Part shown: positions 43,255 through 55,654 of the stretch, in pieces
Layout: each line of letters begins with the position of its first letter
How positions within the stretch are numbered: position 1 is the stretch's first letter
Origin: Temnothorax longispinosus
Taxonomy: Eukaryota; Arthropoda; Insecta; Hymenoptera; Formicidae
DNA: 64,000 bases
Assembly (NCBI RefSeq): GCF_030848805.1
Contig: NW_027269925.1
Span: 62,001-126,000 of the forward strand
Direction of reading: 5' to 3'
Position numbers and translations under genes: made by a program
The notes under the pieces: model-generated
Told to the model about the DNA's origin: nothing
Seen by the model: the letters and a program-made list of their open reading frames with translations, nothing else
Databases searched by the model: none

Positions 43255-44264
43255 ATGCAGCGTTCGTGCTCCAAATGCGGAAAGACAATTGCGACTAATT
43301 TGATTGAATGTACATGTAAGAGAGTGTTTCATCCAGGCTGTGTCAAACCTTACGCTGTCACCAGGTACGCCGACGCTTGTTGCAAGTCGCTGCTTGCTTC
43401 TATTTTACCTGTCACACCTGACAATACTGATCACTCATTTAATTTTACCATGGCGACTCCAGTAAGCGTGGGCGCTCTGTCGCAGTCTCTGTCGCAGTCG
43501 CAGTGTGACAATACGACTAATAATCTTTTGCTTCGACTGACCGAGCAGCTGAGTGAGTCGAATGCAAGACTGAGTGAGCAATTGAGCGAATCGAATGCGA
43601 GATTCTCTGCTTTTGTAGAAGAGCAGCGGCGAACGAATACTATACTTAATGATAAGCTTGATAAATTAAATTGTGTCGCTAGTTGTGTCGAACGTAATAG
43701 CCAGCGCATTGTCGAGTTGGAGCAACGGTGTGATGCTCTTGTGGATGAGATTCGTGCGCTTAAGACGGGTGGTGCGGATTCTCATTCTGTCACGCATGTC
43801 ATTCGGGGAATATTCAGGTTCGGCACCCTTTAGAATGCGTTCGCAACGTGTTTACTACCTTCGAGATCCCCGAGCTGACGTGTCATATTCTCGGTGTTAG
43901 GCCCGTCGCTCGTAAGCCTCTGCCGGTGGCCGCTCGTGACCGTCCCTTACCGATTTCGCCTACGAACTCTTACATCATCACGTTAGCCTCGAGCGCTGTT
44001 CGTGATGTGGTAATGTCTAAAAAGCGCGCTCGGCGTGCACTCGTGCAGAGAGACATATGTGGCAATGACTCGGGTCGGAGTGTGCATGTGAACGAGCTGC
44101 TCCCCAAGGACACCTATGAACTACTGCAGCAAGCAAAGCGTGTGGCTAAAGAAAAGTCTTACGCGTATGTCTGGGTGAGAGGGGGTCGTGTTCACGTCAG
44201 GCACTCTGACGGTAAGCCTGCTATTTCGATTAACTCGGTTGCTGATCTCAATAAGCTCGTTTGA
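43255..44264 (+). pseudogene. CR1-like ORF1 with PHD-type zinc finger, frame broken
   Basis: It starts MQRSCSKCGKTIATNLIECT, with Cys-x2-Cys, Cys and CKRVFHPGCVKPYA giving a PHD-like zinc-binding pattern. Coiled-coil repeats LSEQLSESNARFSAFVEEQR follow. After a frame break at about 43830 it continues FTTFEIPELTCHILGVRPVA and ends ISINSVADLNKLV. The last ~90 residues resemble the FP25-like C-terminal domain found in some ORF1 proteins. ORF1 normally binds RNA and escorts it. Stop at 44264. Confidence 0.75.
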
Positions 44265-44271
44265 CATGCTC

Positions 44272-47180
44272 ATTCTGGACACTCATTGCCTTCCGTCGTT
44301 CAGCGTGGCTTGATTTCTGAGTCCTCTTGTTTTCGTGTGGCTCAGTTCAACGCCAATTCCCTGCGTGGACACATAGATTATATTAGACTGCATTTTGCTA
44401 CTCGTTTTTTATCATGTCATTTCGGTCTCCGAAACGTGGCTCAATGAGAGCATCTCCGATGCGGCGGTGGCTTTGGGTGACTACTTTTTGATACGGCATG
44501 ATCGAGTGGGACGGATGGGCGGTGGGGTGGCGTGTTATGTACATAAATCACTTCAAGCTAAGATTTTGGTCACCTCTAATAATGTCTGTGAAAATTCACC
44601 AGAATATTTTCTCTTAGAAGTTCGTCAACCAGATGGTGTATCGGTGTTATTTGCATCTATTTACAGAAGACCCAAGGGTCTTCTTTTGAACGATTTTGTC
44701 GAGTCTCTAAATCAATTCTCCCATCTGTATAAGAACATCATTATTGGTGGTGACTTGAATTGTAATCTAATGTCGACTAACTTTGAGGCAGATTACTTGC
44801 GTGAACTCATGTCTAGCCTATCGTTACATATTGTCATTTCTGAGCCTACCCATCATACTGCTACCTCTGATACCTGGATTAATGTGTTGGTGGTAGATGA
44901 TGTTGAAAAAATCATATCATATATTAAATCTTCAAGTCCCTTCATTGCTGGTCATGATCTGTTAGAGCTGTCAGTGTCACTTGATTGTAAGCTGAGACTC
45001 GAGCGTTCTATCTCCCGGAGGAATTACAGGGGCATTGATGGCTCTGAGTTCTGTGATCATCTTCGTTCTATCGCCGGCACAGTACGTGCTCAATTGGACG
45101 GGTTGTCTGGGGATGCTGATGTGGATGGAATGTGTGGAGTCCTGTCCAGCAACTTGTTGGGAGCTCTTAATATCTTTGCCCCCGCTCGCGTCCTATCAAT
45201 TAAGAGGCCCCCTGTATTTTGGCTCACTCCGGAATTGACTGCTCGGTTACAAATTCGTGATCGGTTGTATAGGCGAGCTAAACGTGCCAATAGTATCTTA
45301 GGCTATGCCACATACAGACTTTTCCGTAACCAACTTAATATAGACATTAGGCGTGCTAAGAGTAAATTTTACTACAGTTCTCTCATTGGCATTACAGACC
45401 CTGCTAAACTTTGGAGGGAGCTTGCTCGGCTGGGACTTGCAAAACCGACTCTCACTTCTCCTCTACATTTCTTCTCGCCCGACCAGTTGAACTCATACTA
45501 CGTGTCTGTTACAAATGTTCAGCCTGTTTGCACTCATTTTAACTTTATCTCAGCCATTGCTTCGATCTCTCGTCCTTCTGATCGTCCTGAATTTGTTTTC
45601 TCGTCTATCTCACCTTGTGAAGTCCTTAAACTTATGTCTGAGAGACCTCTTCACTCGTATGCTTCTGGGTCAGATGGCATTCCACCTGTATATACTGCGT
45701 GTAGCATGGCCGGTTGTTTCGTCGTTGCTTGTGTCCATATTTAATCGCTCGCTTGATACTTCGTTGTTTCCGTCCGAGTGGAAGAAGGCATATATACGTC
45801 CGCTTTCTAAGATTCGTACACCACTATCCCCGTCAGACACAAGACCCATTGCGAATCTACCCGAACTGTCTAAACTAATGGAGAAGATTGTTGCTATGCA
45901 AATATTAGACTACCTTAATAAACATGACATACTCAATCCTAGACAGTCTGCATACCGCTCAGGGTTTAACACTCAGTCGGTACTTTTGCGCGTTTGTAAT
46001 GATATCAAGCGGGGGATTGATGATGGATTCATAACCATCATGATACTGTTTGATTTCAGTAAGGCATTTGACATGGTTCCCCATCTTCTATTGCTTGTTA
46101 AACTTAAAGAGATTGGCTTTTCTGATGCTGTTCTTAACTGGATTTTCTCCTACTTAACTGGCCGTTCTCAAGCTGTTATTGACGATGCGGGTAATCTCTC
46201 TGAATGGTTATTTACTTCATCTGGGGTCCCTCAAGGCTCCGTTCTTGGTCCTCTGCTTTTTTCTTTGTTCATCAACGACATATACAAAGTTTTGCGTTAT
46301 GCATTTCATATGATTTTTGCAGATGATATACAAATCTATCGCCTTTGCTCACCTGCTGATATTCTCAGTGCTCTAGAATTAATTTCTAAGGATGCCCAAG
46401 CTCTTTTTAACTATGCTAATAAGAATGGACTTAAACTCAACCCGGCTAAATCCAAAGTCATTATATTTGGAAGTGCAAGCGTATGTCAATGCAATTAATC
46501 TTAGTAATTTACCACCTATCCTTGTTAACAATACGCCTCTTCCATTTGTGCATGAGGTGAGAAATCTTGGGGTTATGTTTACTTCCGATCTCTCTTGGGC
46601 GCGACACATCTCATTGATTTCACAAAGGGTCCATCATGTGTTGCATAATCTCAAGTTTAACAAGGGTTCTCTTTCCACCAATCTTAGAATCAAACTTGTC
46701 TCTACTCTGATTATGCCTCACATAGACTACTGTTGCCTAGTGTATCATGGCCTGAGCGATGGGTTGGATACTAAATTGCAGCGACTAATTAACTGCTGTG
46801 TTCGTTTTATTTTTAATTTAAAACGTGACGAACATATTACGCCTTACAGGCGTCAGTTAGGTTGGCTTTCTGTTAGGAATAGACGCTTATATTTTCTGGG
46901 ATGCCAGATGTATCGTATTTTGCATTTGTCTTCTCCTACATATTTACGTGAGCTGTTTACCTCTCCTGATCCTTCTCTTAGAAGGTCCGATCGCTTGGCT
47001 GCTTCCTTCACTTCATCTTTCCATATTCCTGCTCATAGAACTGTCACGTACAGAAATTCATTCCAGCTTTCCGCCATATATTTTTGGCACTCACTTCCTA
47101 GCAGTATTACATCAGCATCTTCCTTAGCATCATTCAAAGGTCTTCTGCGTCTATTCTTATTTTCATCTGAATTCGAGTGA
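44272..47180 (+). pseudogene. CR1-like ORF2: APE endonuclease and reverse transcriptase, three frame breaks
   Basis: Endonuclease motifs: QFNANSLRGH at the N-terminus, VSETWLN, SIYRRPKG, IIIGGDLNCN and FIAGHDLLELSV. Reverse transcriptase motifs: YIRPLSKI, RPIANLPELSKLMEKIV, MILFDFSKAFD, SSGVPQGSVLGPLLF and the catalytic FADD (MIFADDIQIY). They are followed by LNPAKSKVIIFG and the C-terminal region with RRSDRLAASF. The frame changes at about 44,400, 45,695 and 46,475, so no single protein is made. All catalytic motifs are otherwise preserved, so decay is moderate. Confidence 0.88.
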
Positions 47181-47443
47181 CCACTTCGCTTACGGGTAAC
47201 CCATGCCATGTTCCCTCTATTTTTGTCTTCGTTACATTTAGTCTTAAATTAGTTTTTAAGTTGCGCTAGTTATAAGTTCTTGTTGAATGTTTGCGTTGCA
47301 TGTAGGCTGAGAGTGAGCCTGTGTATGCTTGGCATTATTATTATTATTGTTATTATTATTGTTCTGTATTTCGATTTTTGTATTTTACTTTTTGCCCTTT
47401 AGCAGTTGCTCGGGCATATTAAACTATATCTATCTATCTATCT

Positions 47444-48155
47444 CTCCTTCTCTTCTTCTCTGATCACTTTCACACCGTTTTCGCCACGATGCGGACGTTC
47501 AGCTGACGGACAGAGATGGAAAAGGAAGCAGGGAAGGAACGTAGGAACGGATGATGAGCGCGGAGAGGGTGGACGGAGATGGAGACTGGCCGAGAGAAGC
47601 AGCGCGAAACCGCGGACGACACTTTCACGAATGACTTTTTGTTATCTTATTATTCGCGATATGCACGCAGCGACACAACCAACGGACGAGGGAGGAGGCC
47701 ACTTTCACGCTCTCCTCCTCGTCGTCGAAGATACAAAGACTCGATCTGCACTTCAATTACGTTGATTCAAGAAAAACGTATTCGTATAGGTTAAATAGAT
47801 GAAATGATACCCAAGCCCAAGATTATACTGGACGATACTAGAAACTTCTGATTGGTATTGCTTGCGAGTCTTACGCCCTCTATGCGGGGAGATCAGGAGG
47901 TATACAGTTCGGATCTGAACGTTTCTAAAACGTTCACGCGGCGTTTTTGGACTTAGTCTCCACACAGGACGTTTTTATCGTTAGAGAAAAAAACCATTCG
48001 GCAGGTTTACGAACGAAAAACGATTTTTAAACGTTTACATAACGTTTGTGTGTTGGTGGGGTAATTCTTTCTACTTTATCGTATTGTAGACGGAGCCAGC
48101 GTAAGCATCTTTACGCCAAAATCGTTACTTTTACTTCTACTCCTTACTCTATCTA
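47444..48155. other. Unassigned intergenic stretch
   Basis: A GC-richer part (47470-47730) gives open frames on both strands without motifs. 47920-48060 has several AAACGTTT-like inverted motifs (AACGTTTCTAAAACGTT, AACGTTTACATAACGTTTGT). No gene supported. Confidence 0.4.
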
Positions 48156-48159
48156 TTGT

Positions 48160-48812
48160 AAATCGGGCATTACAACTAGAGTTTAATACACTCAAGCAAA
48201 AACCCGGAGAAAGCGCAAGAGCATTCGGATTAAAAGCAGATAAACTAGCAATGGAGTTATACGATTCCATGATAGAGGGAAAGAATCACACAATTGAAAG
48301 CAAGCGAACTATTTTAGAAACTTGTTCGAGCTCAGCATTTCGCAACTTTGCAAGAAGCGATTGCCGAAGCGAGCGCCGAAGAAAAGGTAAACGGACCGAG
48401 TGGAAATCCGCCGCGTCTCAAAAATAATTATGCGTACTCGCCGCAACCGCGTGATAACCGATCGATAATACAATGCCAAAAATGCGGAAAATACGGGCAC
48501 GGAAAAGAATGTCGTACCAGTAGATACGCGAACCGTTTCTCCTTACTGAAACTCGATAGGACATCCCGCGTAAATGCGATAGATAAAGTCTGCAATTACT
48601 GTAAGAAGGCAGGACACATACGCGAAAAATGTTGGCTGTTAAATGGTCGACCAAATAAAGGAAAAGCAAATCATGACAAATCTAATAATTTGCGAGGACA
48701 AAGTAAAAATTTTCACCCGAAAATGAATGACCCGAAAAAAAGGACAGTAATTCAGCCGCGAATAGCAATGAGGAAGACAAAGAGGACACAAAACAGCGCC
48801 GACCGGCGATAG
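48160..48812 (+). pseudogene. Gypsy gag, C-terminal capsid piece and nucleocapsid (outer copy)
   Basis: LEFNTLKQKPGESARAFGLK matches the inner copy's capsid end. A frame break and a short deletion near 48325 are followed by TLQEAIAEASAEEKVNG. Two zinc knuckles come next: CQKCGKYGHGKEC and CNYCKKAGHIREKC. A basic tail follows, to a stop at 48812. The knuckles normally bind genomic RNA. The N-terminal half of gag is missing. Confidence 0.85.
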
Positions 48813-48820
48813 AGTATCAG

Positions 48821-49595
48821 GTGTCATATATGACGGACAAGCCGCGGAAGCATGCAGGGCTGGACCTAATCACTCTACCCATGCGAAAAGCGAAGCGCAA
48901 AAAAATGAATTTGCTGTTCGATACCGGAGCGGCCGTATCAATAATAAAAGTAAAATATTTGAAAGGCGAAACAATGATAGAAGAAGATGAAATGGACCTT
49001 ACAGGAGTAACAGGACATAAGGCTCACACCATCGGAAAATTTAAAGCGACCATTGACTTAAAAGACAGAAAAATCAAGCACACAATATATGTCGTCAAAG
49101 ATGACTTCCTGATTGAGTACAACGGGATACTAGGAATAGATTTCATAAAAAAGCATCAAGCGTCATATAGCTACGAATCGAATTCAATACGAATAGGGAA
49201 TAGCACATTAAAATTGTACCCGTATAAAAACATGATTTTGAAACCACGGAGCGAGACAATAATACAAGTCGCGACCAATAAAAACTCACTAGAAATAATA
49301 CAGGCAGAAGAAACAATGCCAGGAGTGTTCATAGGAAACTGCCTAATGATGCCAGAAAATTTTCTATGTCCGGCAAGCATGTTAAATACGACTGAGAAAA
49401 CGGTCGAAATGCTCATGCCGCAAGTAACATTAGAAGAGTTAAAGCAAGAAGAAGCAGAAGAGATAGGAGTGAACCAAGTGAACAATACAGAAGAAACAAT
49501 GCCGCGTAGCGAAAGAGTCGCAAAATTGTTACGCACGCAACATTTGAATGAAGAAGAAAAGGCCATTACGGAAATTTGCAAAGATTTCAGCAACG
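48821..49595 (+). pseudogene. Gypsy protease and linker (outer copy), cut by the inner element
   Basis: The active-site motif LLFDTGAAVSIIK and the later GILGIDFIKKH define a retroviral-type aspartic protease. The frame continues through PRSETIIQVATNKN and QHLNEEEKAITEIC to the insertion site. The apparent stop at 49603 comes from the inner LTR, not from this gene. Across the AACG target duplication the frame is also off by one base. Confidence 0.88.
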
Positions 49596-50325
49596 TGTTG
49601 TAATCTAAAATTACAACGAGTAATTATTAAATTATTTATAATAAAATTATAGAATAGCCTTTCGAAAGACTTCGAGGAAATTGTCTTTCGAAAGACTCCT
49701 CAATTTACGCTGACGCGGACGCGGAAGTTCATCAAGCTTCCGCGTCAATCGAACTATTGCGATATGCATAAGAATGTGCGACAACGCATTTCGACACAAT
49801 ATTGCGAGATGCATAGGAATGTGCGACAACGCATTTCGACAATCGCGGAACCGCGGGAGTACAGCGAGATTGCGAATGCGCTCGGTCACTGACCGACCTC
49901 ATTCGGGGGACCGTCGAACCCGGCGGAAAAGTGCCGACAGGGCATAACTCAAAGCAATATAAGGGACCGTCGAAGAAGCCGCGACGGAGAGTAATACACC
50001 GGAGACTCTGCCCGTGACCGTTCTCGTAAGTCGTGTCGCGAAGTTCTACATTATAACAAAGCGCGTGCGAGATATAATAATTGTGAAAGGCAACTACAAG
50101 TGTAAGTTAGTGAGTGTAACAGGAGCGCTGAAATAAAGCTCCAATATAAAGTAAAACGAAGTGAAGTTCATTTAACGACGCCTACACCTTGTTCCACCTG
50201 CGAACCCGACCGCTTCCTAGTCTGCCCGCCTGTGCCTACCGAGTCCCAACTCGTAAGGTCAAGAGATCCCGAAAATAATAAACGTTTTGCCGTAAGCCGT
50301 CACCAATCGGCAACGCGGCATAACA
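49596..50325 (+). repeat. 5' LTR of the inner Gypsy
   Basis: Begins TGTTGTAATC and ends GCGGCATAACA. It differs from the 3' LTR at three sites: CATAAGAATG versus CATAAAATG, GAAAGGCAAC versus GAAAGACAAC, and GGCAACGCGG versus GGCAATGCGG. An AATAAA lies at about 50132, marking the likely R/polyadenylation region. Confidence 0.97.
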
Positions 50326-50330
50326 TAATT

Positions 50331-50347
50331 TGGTGGCAGCGGTGGGA
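50331..50347 (+). promoter_or_regulatory. Candidate primer-binding site
   Basis: TGGTGGCAGCGGTGGGA begins 6 bases after the 5' LTR. It starts with TGG, the complement of a tRNA CCA end. The tRNA is not identified. Confidence 0.6.
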
Positions 50348-50903
50348 TTGACCAAAGCACCAGGACAACTAGGAAAGACAACAGCAAGCCTGCCTAAGGT
50401 ACGCAAATAATGTCTATCAGTTAGCGCTGAGTACGACTAACAAGGAAGGAAATAAGTACGGTGGAACATCTGTGGATTGACCAAGAATCAGATCGACCGG
50501 CGGAAATAACCAAGGTACTGAGCGACCAAGGTATCCACAACGGTACTGAGCCAAAAGGGATCGATCAAAGGCATCCTCAAGAACACCAAAGGGCGAAAAG
50601 AAAATAAAAGGCCAACACCCAAGGCCAAGTGCAAAGCAGCGGACGACGCCGAGAAGCGGACAACGCCAAAGCAGCGGACGACGCCAAGCAGCGGACGCCA
50701 AGCAGCGGACAACGCCAAAGCAGCAGACGACGCCAAGCAGCGGACAACGCAGAAGCAGCGAACAACGAGAAGCAGCAACTGCGTTCGACAACCAGCATCT
50801 TACTTCACGCCAGGGCCAGCCGCAAACAACGGAGCCTGCGAGCGACTATGCGAGCCGTACTTCTAATGTAAGTCGAGAAAATTTAAAATTGTACTACGCG
50901 TGA
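50348..50903 (+). other. Inner Gypsy leader with GC-rich repeats
   Basis: No gene. 50640-50780 is a tandem run of AGCGGACGACGCCAA-type units of about 20-25 bp, whose other-frame translations are artefacts. Confidence 0.7.
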
Positions 50904-52094
50904 ATGTCGGGAGAAAATAGTCCTCCCCGAACGCCAATAGCCAATGCGTCGTGGCTAATCAACGAATTTTCACCACGGATAAATAGTCCGCGCGCGACAA
51001 CACAAGCGATTTTAGATAACGTTCGTGTAGCATTAGAAACGCGACACTCGGACAGCGAAACCGAGTTACCGGAAAACGTTGTTACTGAGCGCGAGTTTCC
51101 GTTTGGTGAGATTGACGAGAGCTTATTCTCGAACGACCCCATTGACCGGACGGACGAAAAACCGCGTAGAAGCAGACCATACGTTAGCCGAACCCCTAGC
51201 AGAGTATCCTTGCGAAGAGAATTTTCATTGACCTCTTACGAGAGCGATATATTCGACCCTAGCGAATACTATCGGGAAAACGGCGAAGAGACGCAAACGG
51301 AAAAACCCCTATTAGAAGAACGCACTCACACAAACCAGCCACAAGCGCAAGTTAAGGAAATCGAAATGGCACAGTCACAATCTGACGCACAGTACGCACC
51401 GCTATCTACGGAAACGCACGACGTAAGAGAAATATACAATTTATTACGGGAAATGCAGAAAATGCAAGAGGAATCGCGTATGGAAATGCGTGACGAAACG
51501 CGCGAATTACGAGAACGGTTAATAACACTAGAAAATAGTGCACGAAACGGCGACCAAGTAGGAGCCGGAAACGAAAGATATTTGAGCAAAAATTACGGAC
51601 GGACGGAACACGATATAAGAAATTGGCGTAGTTCCATACCGAATGCTATAACGTTAAAAGAAGCACGAAGCATGATCCCTGAGTTCGATGGGACGTCGCG
51701 ACAGAAATTACAAGAATTTATAAACGCGTGCACATATGCGGTACATAATATACAGCCTACAGACGAAGAATCATTAGTACAGGCGATTTTGTACACAAAA
51801 TTAAAAGGAAAGGCAATGCAAGATTTTGAAACGCGAGATATACAAACATTCGCTCAATTAAAGCAACAATTAGAAGATTGCTATCAAGCCAAGCAGAGCA
51901 CTACCCATTTGCAGATTGAGTTTAATACGCTCAAGCAAAAGCCAAACGAAAGCGCACATGCTTTTGGGCAACGAGTCGATCTACTAGCCATGAAGCTATA
52001 TGACGCTATGATAGAAGGAGAAGATCACTCCAGTATGTTTAAACGCGCGATCCAGCAAACGATACAAAAACAAGCTTTAATTAATTTCAAATAG
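50904..52094 (+). CDS. Gypsy gag (matrix/capsid part), inner copy
   Basis: It starts MSGENSPPRTPIANASWLIN and runs 396 codons. The middle is acidic and helical (LLREMQKMQEESRMEMRDET). The capsid-like part includes IPEFDGTSRQKLQEFINACT and FNTLKQKPNESAHAFGQRVD. The TAG at 52092 comes one base out of phase with the next frame. The nucleocapsid follows as a separate frame starting RDELKILVRSQ, so either programmed frameshifting or, more likely, a one-base lesion separates them. Confidence 0.88.
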   Translation: MSGENSPPRTPIANASWLINEFSPRINSPRATTQAILDNVRVALETRHSDSETELPENVVTEREFPFGEIDESLFSNDPIDRTDEKPRRSRPYVSRTPSRVSLRREFSLTSYESDIFDPSEYYRENGEETQTEKPLLEERTHTNQPQAQVKEIEMAQSQSDAQYAPLSTETHDVREIYNLLREMQKMQEESRMEMRDETRELRERLITLENSARNGDQVGAGNERYLSKNYGRTEHDIRNWRSSIPNAITLKEARSMIPEFDGTSRQKLQEFINACTYAVHNIQPTDEESLVQAILYTKLKGKAMQDFETRDIQTFAQLKQQLEDCYQAKQSTTHLQIEFNTLKQKPNESAHAFGQRVDLLAMKLYDAMIEGEDHSSMFKRAIQQTIQKQALINFK

Positions 52095-52096
52095 GA

Positions 52097-53305
52097 TTGC
52101 GCGACGAATTAAAAATACTTGTACGTTCGCAGCGATATGCGACGTTACAAGAAGCCATAACGGGAGCAAGCGCGGAAGAAGAGCTCATAGGGCCGACCGC
52201 GACAAAAACGGGCGCCTCGCTATACAAAAATAAGCCAGGATATACGAGACAGCCCCAAAATCAGAGCGTACAATGTTTTAAATGCGGAAAAACTGGTCAT
52301 TATGGATGGGAATGCCGAAGCCAAGGAAACGCATTACCTAAACCTAGCAAACCTGCACAAGTAAATGCACTGCAGAAATATTGCAATTATTGCAAAAAAT
52401 CGGGGCACAACCGAGATGAGTGTTGGACATTAAAAGGGCGAAGCTACACCCCCAACACCAACAAATCTAGAGAAAACGAAAAAAGACAACAATTGAAAGT
52501 GCCGAACCGAAGGAAGAACGCTGACTCTGCAAGCAGCGAAGACGAGCAAGAGGAGGTGAGAGGAAAACAACCACGACCTGCCTCAGAATATCGGGTTACA
52601 CATATCAAAAGTGTGCCAGACGGCCGTACGAAGCCAGAACTGTTATTAACAAGATTACCCATACGAGAGGTAAAACCCGGAGCATCGAATATGCTATATG
52701 ACTCTGGTTCAGCAATTTCATTAATAAAGCTAAACGCGTTAAAAGATGACGCCCCAGTCTATGAAGATCGCATAGCTCTCACCGGAATCACGGGACACAA
52801 AATACACACAATCGGAAAAGTGTATGCGACCATTGAAACAAATAAATTAAAAATTAAACACGCATTTTATGTGGTAGGAGAAGACATGGCCATAGAATAC
52901 GATGGAATCCTAGGAATAGATTTCCTACGGACACACGCCGCATCTTGCGATTACGAGCAAATGCAATTAAAAATAAAGGAAGAAACTTTCAAATTGCACC
53001 CGTATGGAAAGGTCACACTAAAGCCTCGCAGCGAGACTATAATAGAGGCAATTACGGATAAAAATGAAGAAGGTATCGTACAAGCAAGAGAGATGAAACC
53101 AGGAGTTTATATTGGAAACTGCCTAGTGAAACCGAAGAATCATATTTGCATTGTAAGCGTAATAAATACTACAGACAAGGAAATTGAAATACCGATTCCA
53201 CAAGTTACGCTGGAAGAACTAGAAACAGATACTCATACAAAAATACATGCAACATTGACGGGAAAGGAAACTAAACCTGCTGTATCTCGAAACGAACGCA
53301 TCTGA
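52097..53305 (+). CDS. Gypsy nucleocapsid and protease, inner copy
   Basis: The zinc knuckles are CFKCGKTGHYGWEC and CNYCKKSGHNRDEC. The protease has MLYDSGSAISLIK at the active site (Asp-Ser-Gly) and GILGIDFLRTH downstream. The frame ends SRNERI at a TGA (53303-53305). The same frame continues past it into the reverse transcriptase, so this is a nonsense codon between protease and polymerase rather than a natural end. The outer copy reads through the equivalent position. Confidence 0.88.
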   Translation: MRDELKILVRSQRYATLQEAITGASAEEELIGPTATKTGASLYKNKPGYTRQPQNQSVQCFKCGKTGHYGWECRSQGNALPKPSKPAQVNALQKYCNYCKKSGHNRDECWTLKGRSYTPNTNKSRENEKRQQLKVPNRRKNADSASSEDEQEEVRGKQPRPASEYRVTHIKSVPDGRTKPELLLTRLPIREVKPGASNMLYDSGSAISLIKLNALKDDAPVYEDRIALTGITGHKIHTIGKVYATIETNKLKIKHAFYVVGEDMAIEYDGILGIDFLRTHAASCDYEQMQLKIKEETFKLHPYGKVTLKPRSETIIEAITDKNEEGIVQAREMKPGVYIGNCLVKPKNHICIVSVINTTDKEIEIPIPQVTLEELETDTHTKIHATLTGKETKPAVSRNERI

Positions 53306-53932
53306 CTAGCATTACGTACACAGCACTTAAACGCCGAGGAAAAACGATCACTCCAACACATATGCGAAGAATACGGCGATTTATTTCATTTAGAAGGAGA
53401 GCCATTATCGTGTACTGCAGCAGTAAAACACGAAATAAATACACGCGCTGACGCTGCGCCTGTGAATGTAAGACCATACCGACTTCCAAACAAGCATAAA
53501 GCGGAAGTAAATCGGCAAGTACAAGAAATGTTAGAAAACAAAATAATTCAAAGCAGTACTAGCCAATGGAATGCACCGTTGTTAGTGGTACCTAAAAAAG
53601 CTGACGCAGCCGGAAATCCAAGGCTCCGAGTAGTTGTAGACTTTCGGAAGCTAAACGATCTAACGATAGGCGACTCATTCCCACTGCCGAATATCACTGA
53701 TATACTTGATCAGTTGGGGAACGCCAAGTATTTTACTACGCTAGATCTGGCATCTGGGTATCACCAGATACCGATGGCCGAACGAGATAAACACAAGACG
53801 GCATTTTCGACACCTTACGGCCACTACGAATTTAATCGCATGCCGTTCGGGCTAAAGAGCGCGCCCGCAACGTTTCAGCGGTTAATGACTTCTGTAAGCG
53901 ATAAAAGAATTTCCTACGCCAAAAAGAGTTAA
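53306..53932 (+). pseudogene. Gypsy reverse transcriptase, inner copy, catalytic palm deleted
   Basis: In frame from LRTQHLNAEEKRSL through VNVRPYRLPNKHKAEV, LRVVVDFRKLNDL, FTTLDLASGYHQIP and FNRMPFGLKSAPATFQR. It then breaks. Compared with the outer copy, about 200-250 bp are missing, including the block with the YLDD metal-binding motif. Sequence resumes at FPTPKRVKD in another frame. An element with this deletion cannot make active polymerase. Confidence 0.92.
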
Positions 53933-53936
53933 GGAC

Positions 53937-54681
53937 GTGCAATCATTTATCGGCTTAGCCGGTTACTATAGAAAATTCATAAAAGATTTCTCGAAGACAG
54001 CCAAACCGTTAACAAAGTTAACAAAGAAAACGGAAAAATTTGAATGGACTTCAGAGCAAAAAAATGCTTTCAATAATTTAAAAGAAAAACTAACAACGGC
54101 ACCTGTGCTTAAGTATCCGGATTTTACGCAAGAGTTTATTATAACTACTGACGCATCCGACCATGCCATCGGAGCAATACTATCTCAAGGAAAGATAGGT
54201 GAAGACCAGCCAATAGCTTATGCCAGTCGAATTCTATCACGAGCAGAACAAAATTATAACACCACGGAGAAAGAGTTGTTAGCCATTGTATGGGCGGTCA
54301 AACACTTCCGACCTTACGTGTACGGCACCAAATTTAAAATTGTGACCGACCACAAGCCGTTAACATGGTTATTTAACGTTAACGATCCAGGCTCAAAATT
54401 GATTCGATGGAGATTACAGCTGGAAGAACACAATTACGAAATTATACACAAAGCCGGAAAGGCGAATGTAAACGCCGACGCACTGAGCCGCAATGTAAAA
54501 CGAGACGAAATTGCCGCAGAAGAAGAACCGAAAATCCACACGATAAACGAGGATAATTCCAACGAAGAGAAAGCAAGAATATATACAGAAGAAGAAAAGA
54601 AGCAGATATTACATGAGTACCATGATGCACCTATAGGAGGGCACCAAGGCGTCGAACGAACAGTAAATAGAATCCGGTTAA
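53937..54681 (+). pseudogene. Gypsy connection and RNase H domain, inner copy
   Basis: It starts after the palm deletion: QSFIGLAGYYRKFIKDFSKT, then the RNase H acidic residues in IITTDASDHAIGA, TEKELLAIVWAVKHFRPYVY, IVTDHKPLTWLF and NVNADALSRN. The frame runs on into the integrase zinc finger (HEYHDAPIGGHQGVERT) and is then interrupted at the TTAA target at 54678 by a DNA transposon. Confidence 0.9.
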
Positions 54682-55268
54682 GGGGAAATATACACCTAGG
54701 AGGCCGAAAAAAAGGTCATTTTTGTGAATTTTTTAAGAAGGAAACTATTTGAAATTTCGGATTGGGAGTTTTTCTATCTAAAAGTATACACATTCAGGAA
54801 TATGTCCAATTTTTTTTATTTAAAAAAATAAAAATTGACGAGGTTGTGGTATAATCTTTGGAGCGCCGTAAAAAAATCCGGGTAAACGGTACCCACTGGC
54901 GTTTCTTCAAAAATCATCTGAAACAAAAAAACCAAAAGGATTATTAAATTAGATACTATAATCTAGTACTTGTCATAGCCGATTTTGAAAATATCGATTT
55001 ATGACAAAATGGCGGACGTTTGAACATAACATAGCGATTTTTCGACCAAAAATTAGTTATTATTTTGCCTATAAAACAAAAACTAAGCAACGAAAAAAAA
55101 AATCCTATGACAAATACTAGATAATGATGTATAGAATAACCACAAAAAAATTCAAGGCAATCGGTTCATTGGTTTTCGAGGAATTTTGGGTACCGATTTG
55201 TAAAAACGTGGTTTTGAGAAAAACGCGTTTGAAAATTTGGGAATGAATAAATCATGAAATTTGTCAAC

Positions 55269-55620
55269 TTACATGGAATCATCGATACCAGCTCCATAGT
55301 GTAAGTCTTTTGCGGTCAATGGAATGTTCATATTTTCTAAATTTTGTTGTCGGCGCCGTATTCGACCTTCTTTAGTCTGTTCTTGCGCTTGCAGCTCGGC
55401 TTTCGCGATGCGAGTTTCGTCTTCTTGCGCAGCGTACAAGTGCGCGCCCGATCCGACCGATATTCCTAACACGTTCATGATTTCTAACAATGACGTGACA
55501 CCATTGTTGAACGTGCATGTTGCAAGAAATGCAGCAATGTTAACGATTTTGGCCCCGCTGTGCATCGTTTTTGGAGCTATCTTCCAAATAAGTTGGTTGA
55601 AGCTCTCATTGCTTTTTGTG
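55269..55620 (-). pseudogene. Transposase C-terminal fragment (Mutator-like/Kolobok type)
   Basis: The frame contains HTKSNESFNQLIWKIAPKTM, then HSGAKIVNIAAFLATCTFNN, LEIMNVLGISVGSGAHLYAA and TKEGRIRRRQQNLENMN. NES(F)N..IW followed by PK is a hallmark of these transposases. At its end, ATGTAAGTT could be a stop or a splice donor. Confidence 0.7.
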
Positions 55621-55654
55621 TGTATCCGTAGCCATTCGAAGAAACAGTAACTCC

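Noticed and set aside
50417..50871. Cys/Leu-rich and Arg/Gln-rich frames in the Gypsy leader
   Set aside because: They arise from a short GC-rich tandem repeat read in several frames.
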